Assembly: GCF_047777955.1 (NCBI RefSeq)
Contig: NZ_CP180537.1
Coordinates: 3,968,001-4,032,000, forward strand
Source of the DNA: Didemnitutus sp047777955
GTDB taxonomy: Bacteria; Verrucomicrobiota; Verrucomicrobiia; Opitutales; Opitutaceae
Length of the DNA stretch: 64,000 nt
Reading direction: 5' to 3'
Program-made: the position numbers and the translations under genes
Notes under the pieces: generated by a model
Databases searched by the model: none
Seen by the model: the letters and a program-made list of their open reading frames with translations, nothing else
Told to the model about the DNA's origin: nothing
Shown: piece by piece, positions 48,203 to 57,981 of the stretch
How positions within the stretch are numbered: the first letter of the stretch is position 1
How the letters are laid out: each line of letters opens with the position of its first letter

Positions 48203-49966
48203 CTACTCCGCGCCGACGTGCTGTTCGTAGAACGCCTCGACGAGGGCGGCGGTCTTCTTCGGGTCGGTCTGCGCCAGGCAGTCGGTGGCGAGCTTCTGCG
48301 CCTCGCTGAACTTCATGGCGCGGACGAGATACTTCACCGCCGGGAGCAGGGGCGGCGTCATGCTCAGCTCGTCGACGCCGAGACCGACGAGGAGCGGCGC
48401 GTAGATCGGGTCGCCGGCCATCTCGCCGCAGACGCTGACCTTCAGTCTGAACTGGTGGGCGGCGTCGATCACCTGCTTGAGCACGCGCAGCACGGCGGGG
48501 TGCGTCGGGTCGTAGAGGTGGGCGATGCGGTTGTTGCCGCGGTCGATGGCGAGCAGGTATTGGATCAGGTCGTTGGTGCCGATGCTGAAGAACTGGCAGT
48601 GCGGCGCGAGCGTGTCGGCCGCGAGCGCGGCGCTCGGGATCTCGATCATGGTGCCGACGCGCACCTGGTCGTCGCAGGCCTGGCCGCGCGCCTTCAACTC
48701 GGCCCTGGCCTCGGCGAGCAGGGCGTTGGCCCGCTCCAGCTCCTCGGCGCAGCCGATCATCGGATACATGATCTCGACCTTGCCGTGCGCGCTGGCGCGG
48801 AGGATGGCGCGGAGCTGCTCCTTGAAGAGCTCCGGGTTCTCCAGGCACATGCGGATGGCGCGGAAGCCGAGGAAGGGGTTCGCCTCCGGGCCGATGAGTT
48901 CCGGGTTGCCGGGCAGCGGCTTGTCACCGCCGATGTCGAGCGTGCGGATCGTCACCGGCGCGGGCGCGAGGCCCTCCACGATCGCGCGGTAGTTCGCGTA
49001 TTGCTGCTCCTCGTTCGGCAGGTGGTGCGAACTGAGGTAGAGATACTCGGTGCGGTAGAGGCCGACGCCCTCGCCGCGGTATTGGCGCACCAGCGCGACC
49101 TCGTCGGCCTTCTCGATGTTGGCGCGGAGCGTCACGCGCACGCCGTCGAGCGTCTCGGCGGGCAGCTCGTTGGCCGCGAGCAGGCGCGACTCGAAGGAGC
49201 TCTTCTCCTTCTGGATCTTGCCGTAGCGGAAAAGCGTGGCCTGCGTCGGGTGCAGGATCGCGATGCCCTCGTAGCCGTCGACGATCATCCAGTCGCCGTC
49301 CTGCACGCGCTTCGTCAGGTCGCGGGCGGCGACGACGGCGGGGATCTTCATCGAGCGCGCGACGATGACGGCGTGGCTGGTGCGGCTGCCGCCGTCCGTC
49401 GCGATGCCGAGCGCGGCGCTGCGGTCGATGCCGGCCGCCTCGGACGGCGAGAGGTCGCGCGCGACGATGATGCGCTTCTCCACCAGCTCGGTGAGGTTGA
49501 CCGCCGACTGGCCGAGCAGGACGTGGAGCACGCGGCGCGTGACGTCCTTGATGTCGGCCGCGCGCTCGCGGAGGTATTCGTCGTCGATCTCCGAGAACGC
49601 CTGGATGTAGCGCTGCCCGACGGCGTTGAAGCACGTCTCGATGTTCAGGCCCGTGGTCTCGAACTCGCGGATCGTCTCGCCGATCAGCGCCTGGTCCTCG
49701 AGCACCATCTGGTGCGCATCGAAGATCAGGGCCTCCTCCTCGCTGAGATTCTTGCGCACCTGCTGCTGGATCTTCGCGATCTGCTGGCGGGTGGTGACGA
49801 GCGCCTGGTCGAACCGCGCGATCTCCTGCACGCGCTTGGCGGGGTCGACTTGATACCGCGGGATCTCCAGCTCGCTTTGCAGGTATAGAAACACCTGCCC
49901 GTAAGCGATGCCGCGCGAGGCGGCGATGCCCCGGATCACGGTCTCGGTTTTGCCGCGGGCGTCCAT
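48203..49966 (-). CDS. ptsI: Phosphoenolpyruvate-protein phosphotransferase (enzyme I)
   Basis: 587 residues, full length. It passes phosphate from PEP to HPr. The phospho-accepting His198 is in DGGSRTSHAVIVARSM, with one extra residue before Arg compared with the usual GGRTSH. PEP-binding blocks are GVGLYRTEYLYL, GEANPFLGFRAIRM-type sequence, FSIGTNDLIQYLLAIDR, and the catalytic Cys in SVCGEMAGDP. No HPr or sugar-specific enzyme II genes are in the window, so the system may be regulatory here, as in other bacteria lacking permease components; that is inference. Confidence 0.95.
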   Translation of the reverse strand: MDARGKTETVIRGIAASRGIAYGQVFLYLQSELEIPRYQVDPAKRVQEIARFDQALVTTRQQIAKIQQQVRKNLSEEEALIFDAHQMVLEDQALIGETIREFETTGLNIETCFNAVGQRYIQAFSEIDDEYLRERAADIKDVTRRVLHVLLGQSAVNLTELVEKRIIVARDLSPSEAAGIDRSAALGIATDGGSRTSHAVIVARSMKIPAVVAARDLTKRVQDGDWMIVDGYEGIAILHPTQATLFRYGKIQKEKSSFESRLLAANELPAETLDGVRVTLRANIEKADEVALVRQYRGEGVGLYRTEYLYLSSHHLPNEEQQYANYRAIVEGLAPAPVTIRTLDIGGDKPLPGNPELIGPEANPFLGFRAIRMCLENPELFKEQLRAILRASAHGKVEIMYPMIGCAEELERANALLAEARAELKARGQACDDQVRVGTMIEIPSAALAADTLAPHCQFFSIGTNDLIQYLLAIDRGNNRIAHLYDPTHPAVLRVLKQVIDAAHQFRLKVSVCGEMAGDPIYAPLLVGLGVDELSMTPPLLPAVKYLVRAMKFSEAQKLATDCLAQTDPKKTAALVEAFYEQHVGAE

Positions 49967-50014
49967 GCGTGTCCGCTGATTAACGAAGCAGCGCGAAACG
50001 CGGTCAATGCGTAA

Positions 50015-50892
50015 CTAGCGGAGACGCGTCTCGAAGACGCACGCCGCCGGCCCCCAGCATTCGCGGATCCGGCTCACGACCGGCGCCGCCTCCGCGTCGT
50101 CGCGGAGCAGCGCGAAGCACGCGCTGCCGCTGCCGCTCATCCGCGGCGCGAGGCCGAACGCGTCGCGCAATTCCTGCAACAGCACGGGCAGTGCGACGAA
50201 TTTCTCGAACGCCGCCGGCTCCATGTTGTTGAACAGGACCGCCTCCGCCGGCGCGCCGCCCGCGAGCCACGCCGCGAGCCGCGCCTCGGCCTCCGCCGCC
50301 GGCAGGTAATCCGTCCCGCGCGCGACCAGGCGCCCGTAGGCCCAGGGGTCGCGATGCCGAAGCTCGGCTTGAACACCAGCACGCGGCGCCCGCGCAGGCG
50401 CGCCGCCGCGGCCGGCGGCAGGTCCTCCACCCGCTCGCCGCGCCCGCGCATCACGACCGGCGCCGCGCGCAGGAACAGCACGCAGTCCGACCCGAGCCGC
50501 GCCGCCATCGCCTCGAGCGACGCCGCGCCGGCGATGCCGCCGGCGAGCTGGTCGAGCGCACGCAGCGCCGCCACGGCATTGCTGCTGCCGCCGCCGAGCC
50601 CCGCGCCCATCGGGATGCGCTTCGTCAGGCGGAACCGCGCCCCGCCGGTCCAGCCGGTTGTGGCGGCGAAGAGCTGCGCGGCCTGGATGATCAAATTGGT
50701 CGCATCGGTCGGCACGTCGGCTGCATCGCAGGCGAGCGTGAACCGCCCGCCCTCCGCCGGCTCCGTCACCAGTTCGTCACCGAACTCCAGCGGCGCCACC
50801 ACCGACACGAGGTCATGAAAGCCATCCGCCCGCCGGCCCGTGATGGCCAGGAACAGGTTGATCTTCGCCGGACTGAAAACGGTGACACTCAT
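50015..50892 (-). CDS. ispE: 4-diphosphocytidyl-2-C-methyl-D-erythritol kinase (frame broken)
   Basis: About 292 residues when corrected. Third-stage kinase of the MEP isoprenoid pathway, GHMP fold. FSPAKINLFLAITGRRADGF is the N-terminal signature, IPMGAGLGGGSSNAVAALRA the ATP-binding loop, and RMSGSGSACFALL the C-terminal GHMP motif. The frame is lost at 50345-50348, where GGGG (CCCC on the coding strand) should be five, restoring GIATPWAYGRLVARG. ispD and ispF lie just beyond pyrF on the other strand, so three MEP genes cluster here. This gene is normally essential, so a real null is unlikely. Confidence 0.94.
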
Positions 50893-50965
50893 CGCGCGCG
50901 TCCCCAGTCAGGCACAACGCCGCCGCGCCTCCTAGCCAAAACTCGCCCCGGCCCCCTGCCGCGCT

Positions 50966-51007
50966 TCGGCTTCCGTCCTCCGTCCTCGGCCCTCCGTTCT
51001 CCGTCAC
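50966..51007 (+). repeat. Heptad repeat in the ispE-pyrF divergent region
   Basis: Six imperfect seven-base units: TCGGCTT, CCGTCCT, CCGTCCT, CGGCCCT, CCGTTCT, CCGTCAC. Pyrimidine-rich on the pyrF strand. The 208-base divergent gap also holds the ten-base repeat at 51061-51090. Confidence 0.7.
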
Positions 51008-51060
51008 CCGCCCCACGCGCGCCCTTCGGCCCCTCCGGTGAATTCTCTCTTTGATTCGCG

Positions 51061-51090
51061 CCCGTTAGTGTCCATTAGTGGTTCCCCCGC
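51061..51090 (+). repeat. Decad leader repeat upstream of pyrF
   Basis: Ten-base units CCCGTTAGTG, TCCATTAGTG, GTTCCCCCGC, the first two sharing ATTAGTG/GTTAGTG. It ends 10 bases before the pyrF ATG at 51101 and supports that start over an ATG at 51041. Confidence 0.6.
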
Positions 51091-51100
51091 TCCGCACCCG

Positions 51101-51799
51101 ATGCCCTGCGACCTGATCCTTGCCCTAGACGTTCCCACGCGCGAAGAAGCCGCTCCGATCCTCCGCCAGTTGCGCGGCCAGCTCCGCTGGGTGAAGATCG
51201 GCCTCCAGATGTTCACGGCCTACGGCCCGAACTACGTGCGCGAAGTCGCCGGGATGGGCTTCGACATCTTCCTCGACCTGAAGCTGCACGACATCCCCAA
51301 CACCGTCGCCAAGGCCGTCGAGTCGCTCGGCCCGCTGCCGATCAAGATGCTCACGCTCCACACCGCCGGCGGCGGCGAGATGATGCGCGCCGCCGTCGCC
51401 GCGCAGCAGAAGAGCAATCCGCAACTCCTCCTCCTCGGCGTCACCGTGCTGACCTCGATGGACGCGACCGGCCTCGCCGAGATCGGCGTCGCCGGCGCGC
51501 CCGAGCAGCAGGTCGCCCGCCTCGGCCGCCTCGCCGCCGACAGCGGCCTGCGCGGACTCGTCTGCTCGCCGCTCGAAGTCTCCCTTCTCCGCTCCTCGCT
51601 CCCCGCCCACCTGCAACTCGTCACGCCCGGCATCCGCCCGGCCAGCGAGCAAGGGAGCGACGACCAGAAACGCGTCATGACGCCCGCCGACGCCGCGCGC
51701 GCCGGCTCGAGCTACATCGTCGTCGGCCGCCCCATCCTCAAGGCCGCCGATCCCGCCGCCGCCGCCCGCGGCATCCTCGCCGAACTTCACGGCGCCTGA
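51101..51799 (+). CDS. pyrF: Orotidine 5-phosphate decarboxylase
   Basis: 232 residues, TIM barrel. Last step of UMP synthesis. LILALDVPTREEA carries the first catalytic-site Asp, and DLKLHDIPNTVAKAV is the D-x-K-x-x-D signature. The C-terminal phosphate site is VTPGIRPASEQGSDDQ and IVVGRPILKAADP. ATG 51101 was chosen because it matches the family start and follows the ten-base repeat leader; an in-frame upstream ATG would add an unconserved stretch and lie within the repeat region. It precedes ispD by 63 bases. Confidence 0.95.
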   Translation: MPCDLILALDVPTREEAAPILRQLRGQLRWVKIGLQMFTAYGPNYVREVAGMGFDIFLDLKLHDIPNTVAKAVESLGPLPIKMLTLHTAGGGEMMRAAVAAQQKSNPQLLLLGVTVLTSMDATGLAEIGVAGAPEQQVARLGRLAADSGLRGLVCSPLEVSLLRSSLPAHLQLVTPGIRPASEQGSDDQKRVMTPADAARAGSSYIVVGRPILKAADPAAAARGILAELHGA

Positions 51800-51822
51800 C
51801 CGGTCTCACTTCCCGGTCAGTG

Positions 51823-51857
51823 AACTCTCAACTCTAGACTCTCAGCTCTCAGCTTTT
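51823..51857 (+). repeat. Heptad leader repeat upstream of ispD
   Basis: Five seven-base units: AACTCTC, AACTCTA, GACTCTC, AGCTCTC, AGCTTTT, ending five bases before the ispD ATG at 51863. It is the clearest example in the window. No Shine-Dalgarno site is present. Confidence 0.8.
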
Positions 51858-51862
51858 ACCCC

Positions 51863-52549
51863 ATGAGCCGCACCGCCGCCATCCTTCTCGCCGCCGGGAG
51901 CAGCCGCCGCATGGCCGGCACCGTCGCCGACAAGATCCTCGCCCCGCTGGCGGGCAAGGCCGTCTTCGCCCACTCCGCCGCGACGTTCTACCGCAGCGGC
52001 GTGGTCGACTTCTTCGTCGTCACCTACCGCGACCAGCGCCAGATGGTCGAACTCTCGTCCTACGCGCCCACGCCCACGCTCTTCGTCCCGGGCGGCGCCG
52101 AACGCCAGGACTCCGTCGCCGCGGCCCTCGCCGAGCTGCCCGACGACGTGAAATACGTCTTCATCCACGATTGCGCCCGGCCGCTCGTCCGCGCCGAGCA
52201 GCTCGTCGCCCTGCACAAGATCGTCCGCCGCGAGGACGCCGTCGTGCTCGCGCACCGCGTCACCGACACGATCAAGGAACACCACGGCGAGGGCATGCTG
52301 CGCACGCTCAACCGCGATCAGCTCTGGGCGATGGAGACGCCGCAGGTTTTCTCCCGCGACCTCATCTGCCGCGCCTACGCCAAGGCGGCCGAGAAGAAGA
52401 AGCGCCTCACCGACGACGCCGCCGCCGTCGAGCTGCTCAAGCACCCGGTCGCGCTCCTCGAGAATCCGCACCCGAACCCGAAGCTGACCACGCCGCAGGA
52501 CCTGGCCTACGCGGAATTCCTCCTCCGCGAATTGCCCGCGGAAAGCTGA
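51863..52549 (+). CDS. ispD: 2-C-methyl-D-erythritol 4-phosphate cytidylyltransferase
   Basis: 228 residues. It joins CTP and MEP in isoprenoid synthesis. AAILLAAGSSRRMAG is the CTP loop, VPGGAERQDSVAAAL the family middle motif, IHDCARPLV the Asp-containing metal site, and METPQVFSRDLICRAYAKA and LTDDAAAVE the substrate region. It is 7 bases upstream of ispF, so the two are co-translated in the usual order. Confidence 0.95.
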   Translation: MSRTAAILLAAGSSRRMAGTVADKILAPLAGKAVFAHSAATFYRSGVVDFFVVTYRDQRQMVELSSYAPTPTLFVPGGAERQDSVAAALAELPDDVKYVFIHDCARPLVRAEQLVALHKIVRREDAVVLAHRVTDTIKEHHGEGMLRTLNRDQLWAMETPQVFSRDLICRAYAKAAEKKKRLTDDAAAVELLKHPVALLENPHPNPKLTTPQDLAYAEFLLRELPAES

Positions 52550-52556
52550 GCGCGGC

Positions 52557-53039
52557 ATGTCCTCCTTCCGCATCGGCCACGGCTACGACATCCATCGCAC
52601 GGTGAAGGGCCGCGCGCTCGTCCTCGGCGGCGTGACCTTCGACTGCGACTTCGGCCTCGAGGGCCATTCCGACGCCGACGCGCTGACGCACGCGATCTGC
52701 GACGCCCTCCTCGGCGCCGCCGCGCTGCCCGACATCGGCCACTTCTTTCCCAACACCGATCCGCGCTGGAAGGGCGCCGATTCGCAGCTGCTCCTCCAGC
52801 GCGTCGTCGCCGCCCTGCACGAGCGCGGCTGGAAGCCGGCCAACCTCGACGCCTCGCTCATCGCCGAGCGCCCGAAGATCGCCCCGCGCCTCGCCGAAAT
52901 GAAGGCCGCCCTCGCCCGCTCCACCGGCCTGCCCGTGGATTGCATCGGCCTCAAGGCCACCACCAACGAGGGCAGCGACGACATCGGCCGCGGCCTCGCC
53001 ATCGCCGCCCACGCCGTCGCGCTGATCGAGCGCCTCTGA
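52557..53039 (+). CDS. ispF: 2-C-methyl-D-erythritol 2,4-cyclodiphosphate synthase
   Basis: 160 residues, trimeric family. It closes the cyclic diphosphate in the MEP pathway. The metal site is Asp11, His13 (GHGYDIHR) and His45 in GHSDADALTHAICDALLGA. GHFFPNTDPRWKGADS and KATTNEG complete the active site between subunits. It follows ispD directly. The peptide-binding lipoprotein gene starts 20 bases later, so the peptide operon may read through from here. Confidence 0.96.
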   Translation: MSSFRIGHGYDIHRTVKGRALVLGGVTFDCDFGLEGHSDADALTHAICDALLGAAALPDIGHFFPNTDPRWKGADSQLLLQRVVAALHERGWKPANLDASLIAERPKIAPRLAEMKAALARSTGLPVDCIGLKATTNEGSDDIGRGLAIAAHAVALIERL

Positions 53040-53059
53040 TTTTCCCCTCCTCCACGCTC

Positions 53060-54673
53060 ATGCCCCGCCGCCTCGTCCTCGGTCTTCTGTCCTGCGTTCT
53101 CTGTTTCCTCGCCGCCGCCTGCGCGAAGCGCGAGACGCCGGTCCAGATCGGCAACCGCACCGGCACGCTGCACATGAGCATCGGCTCCGAGCCGAGCGAT
53201 CTCGACCCGCACATCGTCACCGGCATCGGCGAAGCCAAGGTCCTGCACGCGCTCTTCGAGCCGCTGGTCAGCTTCGACCCGCACACGCTCAAGCCCGTCC
53301 CCGCCATCGCCGAGAGCTGGGACGTCTCGCCCGACGGCCTGACCTACACCTTCCACCTGCGCCCCACCGCCCGGTGGTCCAATGGCGAGCCGATCACCGC
53401 GTCGGATTGCGTCGAGTCGTGGAAGCGCATCCTCACGCCGACGCTGGCCGCCGACTACGCCTACATGCTCTACATGGTCCGCGGCGCCGAGGACTTCAAC
53501 AAGGGCAAGGCCCCGTTCTCCGCCGTCGGCCTGGCCGCACCCGACGCCCGCACGCTCGTCGTCCACCTCACCGCCCCCGCGCCGTATTTCCTCCAGGTCC
53601 TGCTCAACTCGCCCTGGCGCCCGGTCAACGTCCGCGCCATCGCCGCCGTCGGCGACGCCTACCGCCGCGGCACCGCCTGGACCACGCCGGAGCGCATCGT
53701 CACCAGCGGACCGTTCCACCTCAAGGAGTGGACCTCGCACCAGCGCCTCGTCGTCGAGAAATCCGCGACCTACTGGGACCGCGAGCACGTGAAGCTGAAC
53801 GCCATCGTCTTCTACCCGACCGACAGCGTCGACGCCGAGGAGCGCGCCTTCCGCGCCGGCCAGCTGCACCTCACCTACAGCCTCTCGCTCTCGAAACTCG
53901 GCAGCTACCGCCAGTCGATGCCCGAATCGCTGCGCATCGATCCGTATCTCAGCACGTATTTCTTCCGCGCCAACACCCGCAAGCCGCCGCTCGACAACCC
54001 GCTCGTCCGCCGCGCGCTCTCCCTCGCCATCGACCGCACGCTCATCGTCGAAAAAGTCCTCCGCGGCGGCCAGCGGCCCGCGCCCTCGCTCGTCCCGCCC
54101 GAGACGCCCGACTACCCCGTGCCCGCGCTCCCGCCGCGCGACCTCGAGACCGCGAAGAAACTTCTCGCCGAGGCCGGCTACCCGGGCGGCAAGGGCTTCC
54201 CGCCCGTCGAGATCACTTACAACAACTCCGAGATCCTCCGCCTCGTCGTCGAGGCCATCCAGGAAATGTGGCGCCGCGACCTCGGCATCGAGGTGCAGAT
54301 CGTGAACCAGGAATACAAGGTCGCCTTCGCCAACCGCCGCACCGGCAACTACCAGCTGCTCTTCGGCGACTGGGTCGGCGACTACCTCGACGCCACCACC
54401 TTCCTCGACCTCTGGCGCAGCGACGCCGGCAACAACCACACCGGCTGGGCCAGCCACGACTACGACGCGCTGATGGACCGCGCGATGACCACGAGCGACG
54501 TCGCCGCCCGCGCCCGGCTCCTCCAGCAGGCCGAACTCGTCATGCTCCAGGGCTCGCCCTGCATCCCGGTCTATTTCAACACCCACGTCTACCTGTGCTC
54601 GCCGTCGGTGAAGGGGTGGTTGCCAAATCCGATGGATCACATGGACTATCGGCATGTGTCCCTCGCGCCGTAA
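53060..54673 (+). CDS. oppA: Peptide ABC transporter substrate-binding lipoprotein, OppA/DppA type
   Basis: 537 residues. Signal peptide with lipobox FLAAACAKRE, so it is lipid-anchored at the membrane outside. SBP family 5 features: SEPSDLDPHIVTGIGEAKVL, FEPLVSFDPHTLKPVPAIAE, AESWDVSPDGLTYTFHLRP, and ARWSNGEPITASDCVESWKR. The family binds oligopeptides. It overlaps the second binding protein by 20 bases. Permeases follow after two peptidase genes; the ATPases oppD and oppF are not in the window. Confidence 0.92.
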   Translation: MPRRLVLGLLSCVLCFLAAACAKRETPVQIGNRTGTLHMSIGSEPSDLDPHIVTGIGEAKVLHALFEPLVSFDPHTLKPVPAIAESWDVSPDGLTYTFHLRPTARWSNGEPITASDCVESWKRILTPTLAADYAYMLYMVRGAEDFNKGKAPFSAVGLAAPDARTLVVHLTAPAPYFLQVLLNSPWRPVNVRAIAAVGDAYRRGTAWTTPERIVTSGPFHLKEWTSHQRLVVEKSATYWDREHVKLNAIVFYPTDSVDAEERAFRAGQLHLTYSLSLSKLGSYRQSMPESLRIDPYLSTYFFRANTRKPPLDNPLVRRALSLAIDRTLIVEKVLRGGQRPAPSLVPPETPDYPVPALPPRDLETAKKLLAEAGYPGGKGFPPVEITYNNSEILRLVVEAIQEMWRRDLGIEVQIVNQEYKVAFANRRTGNYQLLFGDWVGDYLDATTFLDLWRSDAGNNHTGWASHDYDALMDRAMTTSDVAARARLLQQAELVMLQGSPCIPVYFNTHVYLCSPSVKGWLPNPMDHMDYRHVSLAP

Positions 54674-56300
54674 CGTCGCGCTCCTGCTCCTCGCGCTCTG
54701 CGCCTTGTGGGGAGGATGCCGCCGCGACGCGCCCGCCCCGGCCGAACAACTCCTCCGCCTCAGCCAGCGCAACGAGCCCGCGACGCTCGATCCGCACCTC
54801 GCCACGCTGCCGGACGAATTCTTCCTCGTCCGCTCGCTGGCCGAGGGCCTCGTCGTCCCGAGCCCGAACGAGGAGCCGCCGCTCCCCGGCGTCGCCGCCC
54901 GCTGGGAAACCTCGCCCGACGGCCTGACGTGGACCTTCCACCTGCGCGCCGACGCCCGCTGGTCCAACGGCGACCCGGTCACCGCCACGGACTTCGTCTA
55001 TTCCTTCCGCCGCGCCCTCACGCCGGCGCTGGGCGCGCCGAAGGCCCAGCTGTTCTTCGTCCTGAAAAACGCCCGTGCCTTCTACCGCGGCGAGCTCGCC
55101 GATCCCGCCGCGATCGGCGTCGCCGCGCCCGACGCCCGCACGCTCGTCCTCACGCTCGAGCAGCCCGCACCGCACCTCCTCGCGCTCGCCGCCAGCGGCC
55201 CGTGGCTGCCGGTCCACCCGGCGACCGTGGAAAAATTCGGCGGCGCCGCCGCGCGCGACGGCGCGTGGACGGCCCCGGGGCGCTACGTCGGCAACGGCCC
55301 GTTCGTCCTCGCCGAGTGGCGCAAGGGCCAGCACCTCCTCGTCACGCGCAACCCGCATTACCGCGCCGCCGACCGCATCCGCCTCACCGGCGTGCGCTAC
55401 CAGATCTACGACAGCGGCGACACCGAGGAGCGCGCCTTCCGCGCCGGCCAGGTCGACATCACCATGGCCGTCCCGTTCACCAAGCTCCCCAGCTACGAGG
55501 CCCCCGTCCTGCGCCGCCAGCCGCTGCACGAGACGCGCTACTTCGTCCTCAACACCACCCGCCCGCCGCTGAACGACGCCCGCGTCCGCCGCGCCCTGGC
55601 GCTCGCCCTCGATCGCGACGCGCTCGTGCGCAGCGTCCTCCGCGGCGCCCAACGTCCCGCGCTCAGTTTCATCCCGCCCGGCCTCGGCGGCTACACGGGC
55701 GCCGCGCAGCTCCGCCCGGACGCCGCCGCCGCGCGCGCCCTGCTCGCCGACGCCGGCTTTCCCGGCGGCCGGGGCTTCCCCAGGCTCGAGCTCGCGGCGT
55801 GGAACGTGAATCCCGCCATCCTCGAGGCCGTGCAGCAGATGTGGCGCCACGAGCTCGGCCTCGAGACCGCCATCGTCCAGCGCGAGGGCAAGGTCCACAT
55901 GGCCGCCGTCATCGCCGGCGACTTCGCCATCGCGCTCATGCCCGCCATCCCCGACTACGACGATGCCGCCGCGCTCTTCGGCGAACTCGCGACCGGCGCC
56001 GGCGGCAACTTCCCGCGCTGGAGCGACGCCCGCTACGACGACCTCGTCCGCCGCGCGGAACGCGAAACCGACCCGGTTCGTCGCCTCGCGCTTTACCGCG
56101 CGGCGGAGGAGATCCTGCTGGCGGAGCTCCCGGTGGTGCCGCTCTACTTCAACGCCCAGGACTACCTCGTCGCGCCGCGCGTCTCCGGCTGGCGCCAGGA
56201 CCCGCTCTGGAACCGCTTCTTTCTCGACGTCACCCTTTCGCATGAAAGCTCCCCTCCGCCTGTTCGCACTGCTGGCCTGCACGAGCGCCCTCGCCGCTGA
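54654..56300 (+). CDS. Second peptide-binding lipoprotein, SBP family 5
   Basis: 548 residues. Lipobox ALCALWGGCRRD. RNEPATLDPHLATLPDEFFL, ARWETSPDGLTWTFHLRADA and RWSNGDPVTATDFVYSFRRA match the first copy in layout but not closely in sequence, so it is an older paralogue. The last about 20 residues overlap the next gene by 59 bases. That overlap is large for this region, where overlaps are usually 1-4 bases, so another small indel near the stop is possible. Likely binds a different peptide range for the same permease. Confidence 0.9.
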   Translation: MCPSRRNVALLLLALCALWGGCRRDAPAPAEQLLRLSQRNEPATLDPHLATLPDEFFLVRSLAEGLVVPSPNEEPPLPGVAARWETSPDGLTWTFHLRADARWSNGDPVTATDFVYSFRRALTPALGAPKAQLFFVLKNARAFYRGELADPAAIGVAAPDARTLVLTLEQPAPHLLALAASGPWLPVHPATVEKFGGAAARDGAWTAPGRYVGNGPFVLAEWRKGQHLLVTRNPHYRAADRIRLTGVRYQIYDSGDTEERAFRAGQVDITMAVPFTKLPSYEAPVLRRQPLHETRYFVLNTTRPPLNDARVRRALALALDRDALVRSVLRGAQRPALSFIPPGLGGYTGAAQLRPDAAAARALLADAGFPGGRGFPRLELAAWNVNPAILEAVQQMWRHELGLETAIVQREGKVHMAAVIAGDFAIALMPAIPDYDDAAALFGELATGAGGNFPRWSDARYDDLVRRAERETDPVRRLALYRAAEEILLAELPVVPLYFNAQDYLVAPRVSGWRQDPLWNRFFLDVTLSHESSPPPVRTAGLHERPRR

Positions 56301-57914
56301 GACCCCCGCGCCTTCCGCCGCGCGCATCCTCGCACGCACGAAGATCCTCGCGTCCGACGAATTCGAGGGCCGCGCCCCGGCACGCCAGGCGAGGACAAGA
56401 CCGTCGCCTACCTCGTCGCCGAGTTCCAGAAGCTCGGCCTCTCGCCCGGCAACCCCGACGGCACCTACGTGCAGGAGGTCCGGAGCACCGGCCTCACCTC
56501 GCAATCCGCGCTCACCTTCACCGCCGGCGGGCAGACGCTCGCGCCGCAGGTCGGCCTCGACTTCATCGCGCTCTCGCGCCGCCGCCAGCCGCAGGTCGAG
56601 CTGAAGGACAGCGAGGTGGTCTTCGTCGGCTACGGCATCACCGCGCCGGAGTTCGGCTGGGACGACTTCAAGGGCGTCGACGTCCGCGGCAAGACCGTCG
56701 TCATGCTCATCAACGACCCGCCGATCACCGACCCGCAGACCGGTCGGCTCGACGACGCGATCTTCGGCGGCAAGGCCATGACCTACTACGGCCGCTGGAC
56801 CTACAAGTTCGAGAGCGCCTCCGACCGCGGCGCCGCCGCCGTCTTCATCGTCCACGAGACCGGCCCGGCCGGTTATCCCTTCGCCGTCATCGCCGCCGGC
56901 TCCGGCCGCGAGACCTTCGACGTCGGCTCCGAGGCCGCCAGCCAGCAGCGCGTCGCCGTCGAAGGCTGGATCACGCTCGACACCGCGCGCCGCCTTTTCG
57001 CCGCCGCCGGGCAGGACTACGCCACGCTCAAGGCCGCCGCCGCGCGCCGCGACTTCCGCCCCGTGCCGCTGCACGCCCGCGCCCACGTCACCGTCGCCAA
57101 CACCGTGCGCAGCGTCGCCTCCCGCAACGTCGTCGCGCTGCTGCCCGGCTCCGATCCACAGCTCCGCGACCAGTTCGTCGTCTACTCCGCCCACTGGGAC
57201 GCCTACGGCCGCAATCCCGCGCTCGCCGGCGACCAGATCCTCAACGGGGCCGCCGACAACGCCATCTCGGTCGCGATGATGCTCGAGATCGCGCAGGTCA
57301 CCGCCGCATTGCCCGCCGCCGAGCGCCCGCGCCGCTCGCTGCTGTTCTTCGCCCCGACCTACGAGGAGAAGGGCATCCTCGGCTCGCAGTTCTACGCCCG
57401 CAACCCGCTGCACCCGCTCGCGCGCACCGTCGCCAACCTCAACATCGAGCCGCTCGACGCCAACCTCGCCTACGGGCCGACGCGCGACCTGGAGGTCGTC
57501 GGCCGCAACCCGTCGACACTCGACGACTACGCCGCCGAGATCGCCCGCGCCCAGGGCCGCGTGCTGCGTCCCGACTCCGAGCCCGAGAAGGGCTACTATT
57601 ACCGCAGCGACCACTTCGAGTTCGCCAAGGTCGGCGTGCCCGCGTTCTTCGTCCGCTCCGGCGTCGACTTCCTCGACGCTCCCGCCGGCACCGGCGAGAA
57701 GCTCCGCCTCCAGTATCTCGTGAACGACTACCACAAGGTCTCCGACGAGGTCCGCTCCGACTGGACCTGTGGCGGCGCCGCGGCCGACGCGAAATTCCTC
57801 CTCGCGCTCGGCCTGCGCGTCGCCAACGCCGACACGATCCCTGAATGGAAACCCGGCACGGAGTTCAAGGCCGTGCGCGACGCCTCGCTCCGGGCCGCCG
57901 CCCCGGCGAAGTGA
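56242..57914 (+). CDS. M28-family metallopeptidase, copy 1 (frame broken)
   Basis: About 557 residues when corrected. Signal peptide LFALLACTSALAA. ATG 56242 reads to ASDEFEGRAP, then the frame is lost at CCCC 56375-56378; the tandem copy has CCCCC at the same place (58127-58131), which proves the expected frame. A PA-type insert (GWDDFKGVDVRGKTVVML) precedes the M28 core: SAHWDAYGRN, NGAADNAISVAMML, TYEEKGILGSQFY and YYRSDHFEFAKVGVPAFF. The usual zinc Asp is replaced in NLNIEPLDAN by Glu, with a three-residue insertion. Exported zinc aminopeptidase, probably trimming peptides for the transporter around it. Confidence 0.88.
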
Positions 57915-57981
57915 CGGCGCGCGCGCTCGCGCTCCGCCCGCCGGGCTGACCCGCCCCCGCCTCTCTTCCCACCACACCACC

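Noticed and set aside
921..56378. Reading the broken genes as pseudogenes or programmed frameshifts
   Set aside because: Almost all breaks are single deletions in short homopolymers, hit usually essential genes, and show no slippery heptamer with a downstream structure. Assembly error is simpler.
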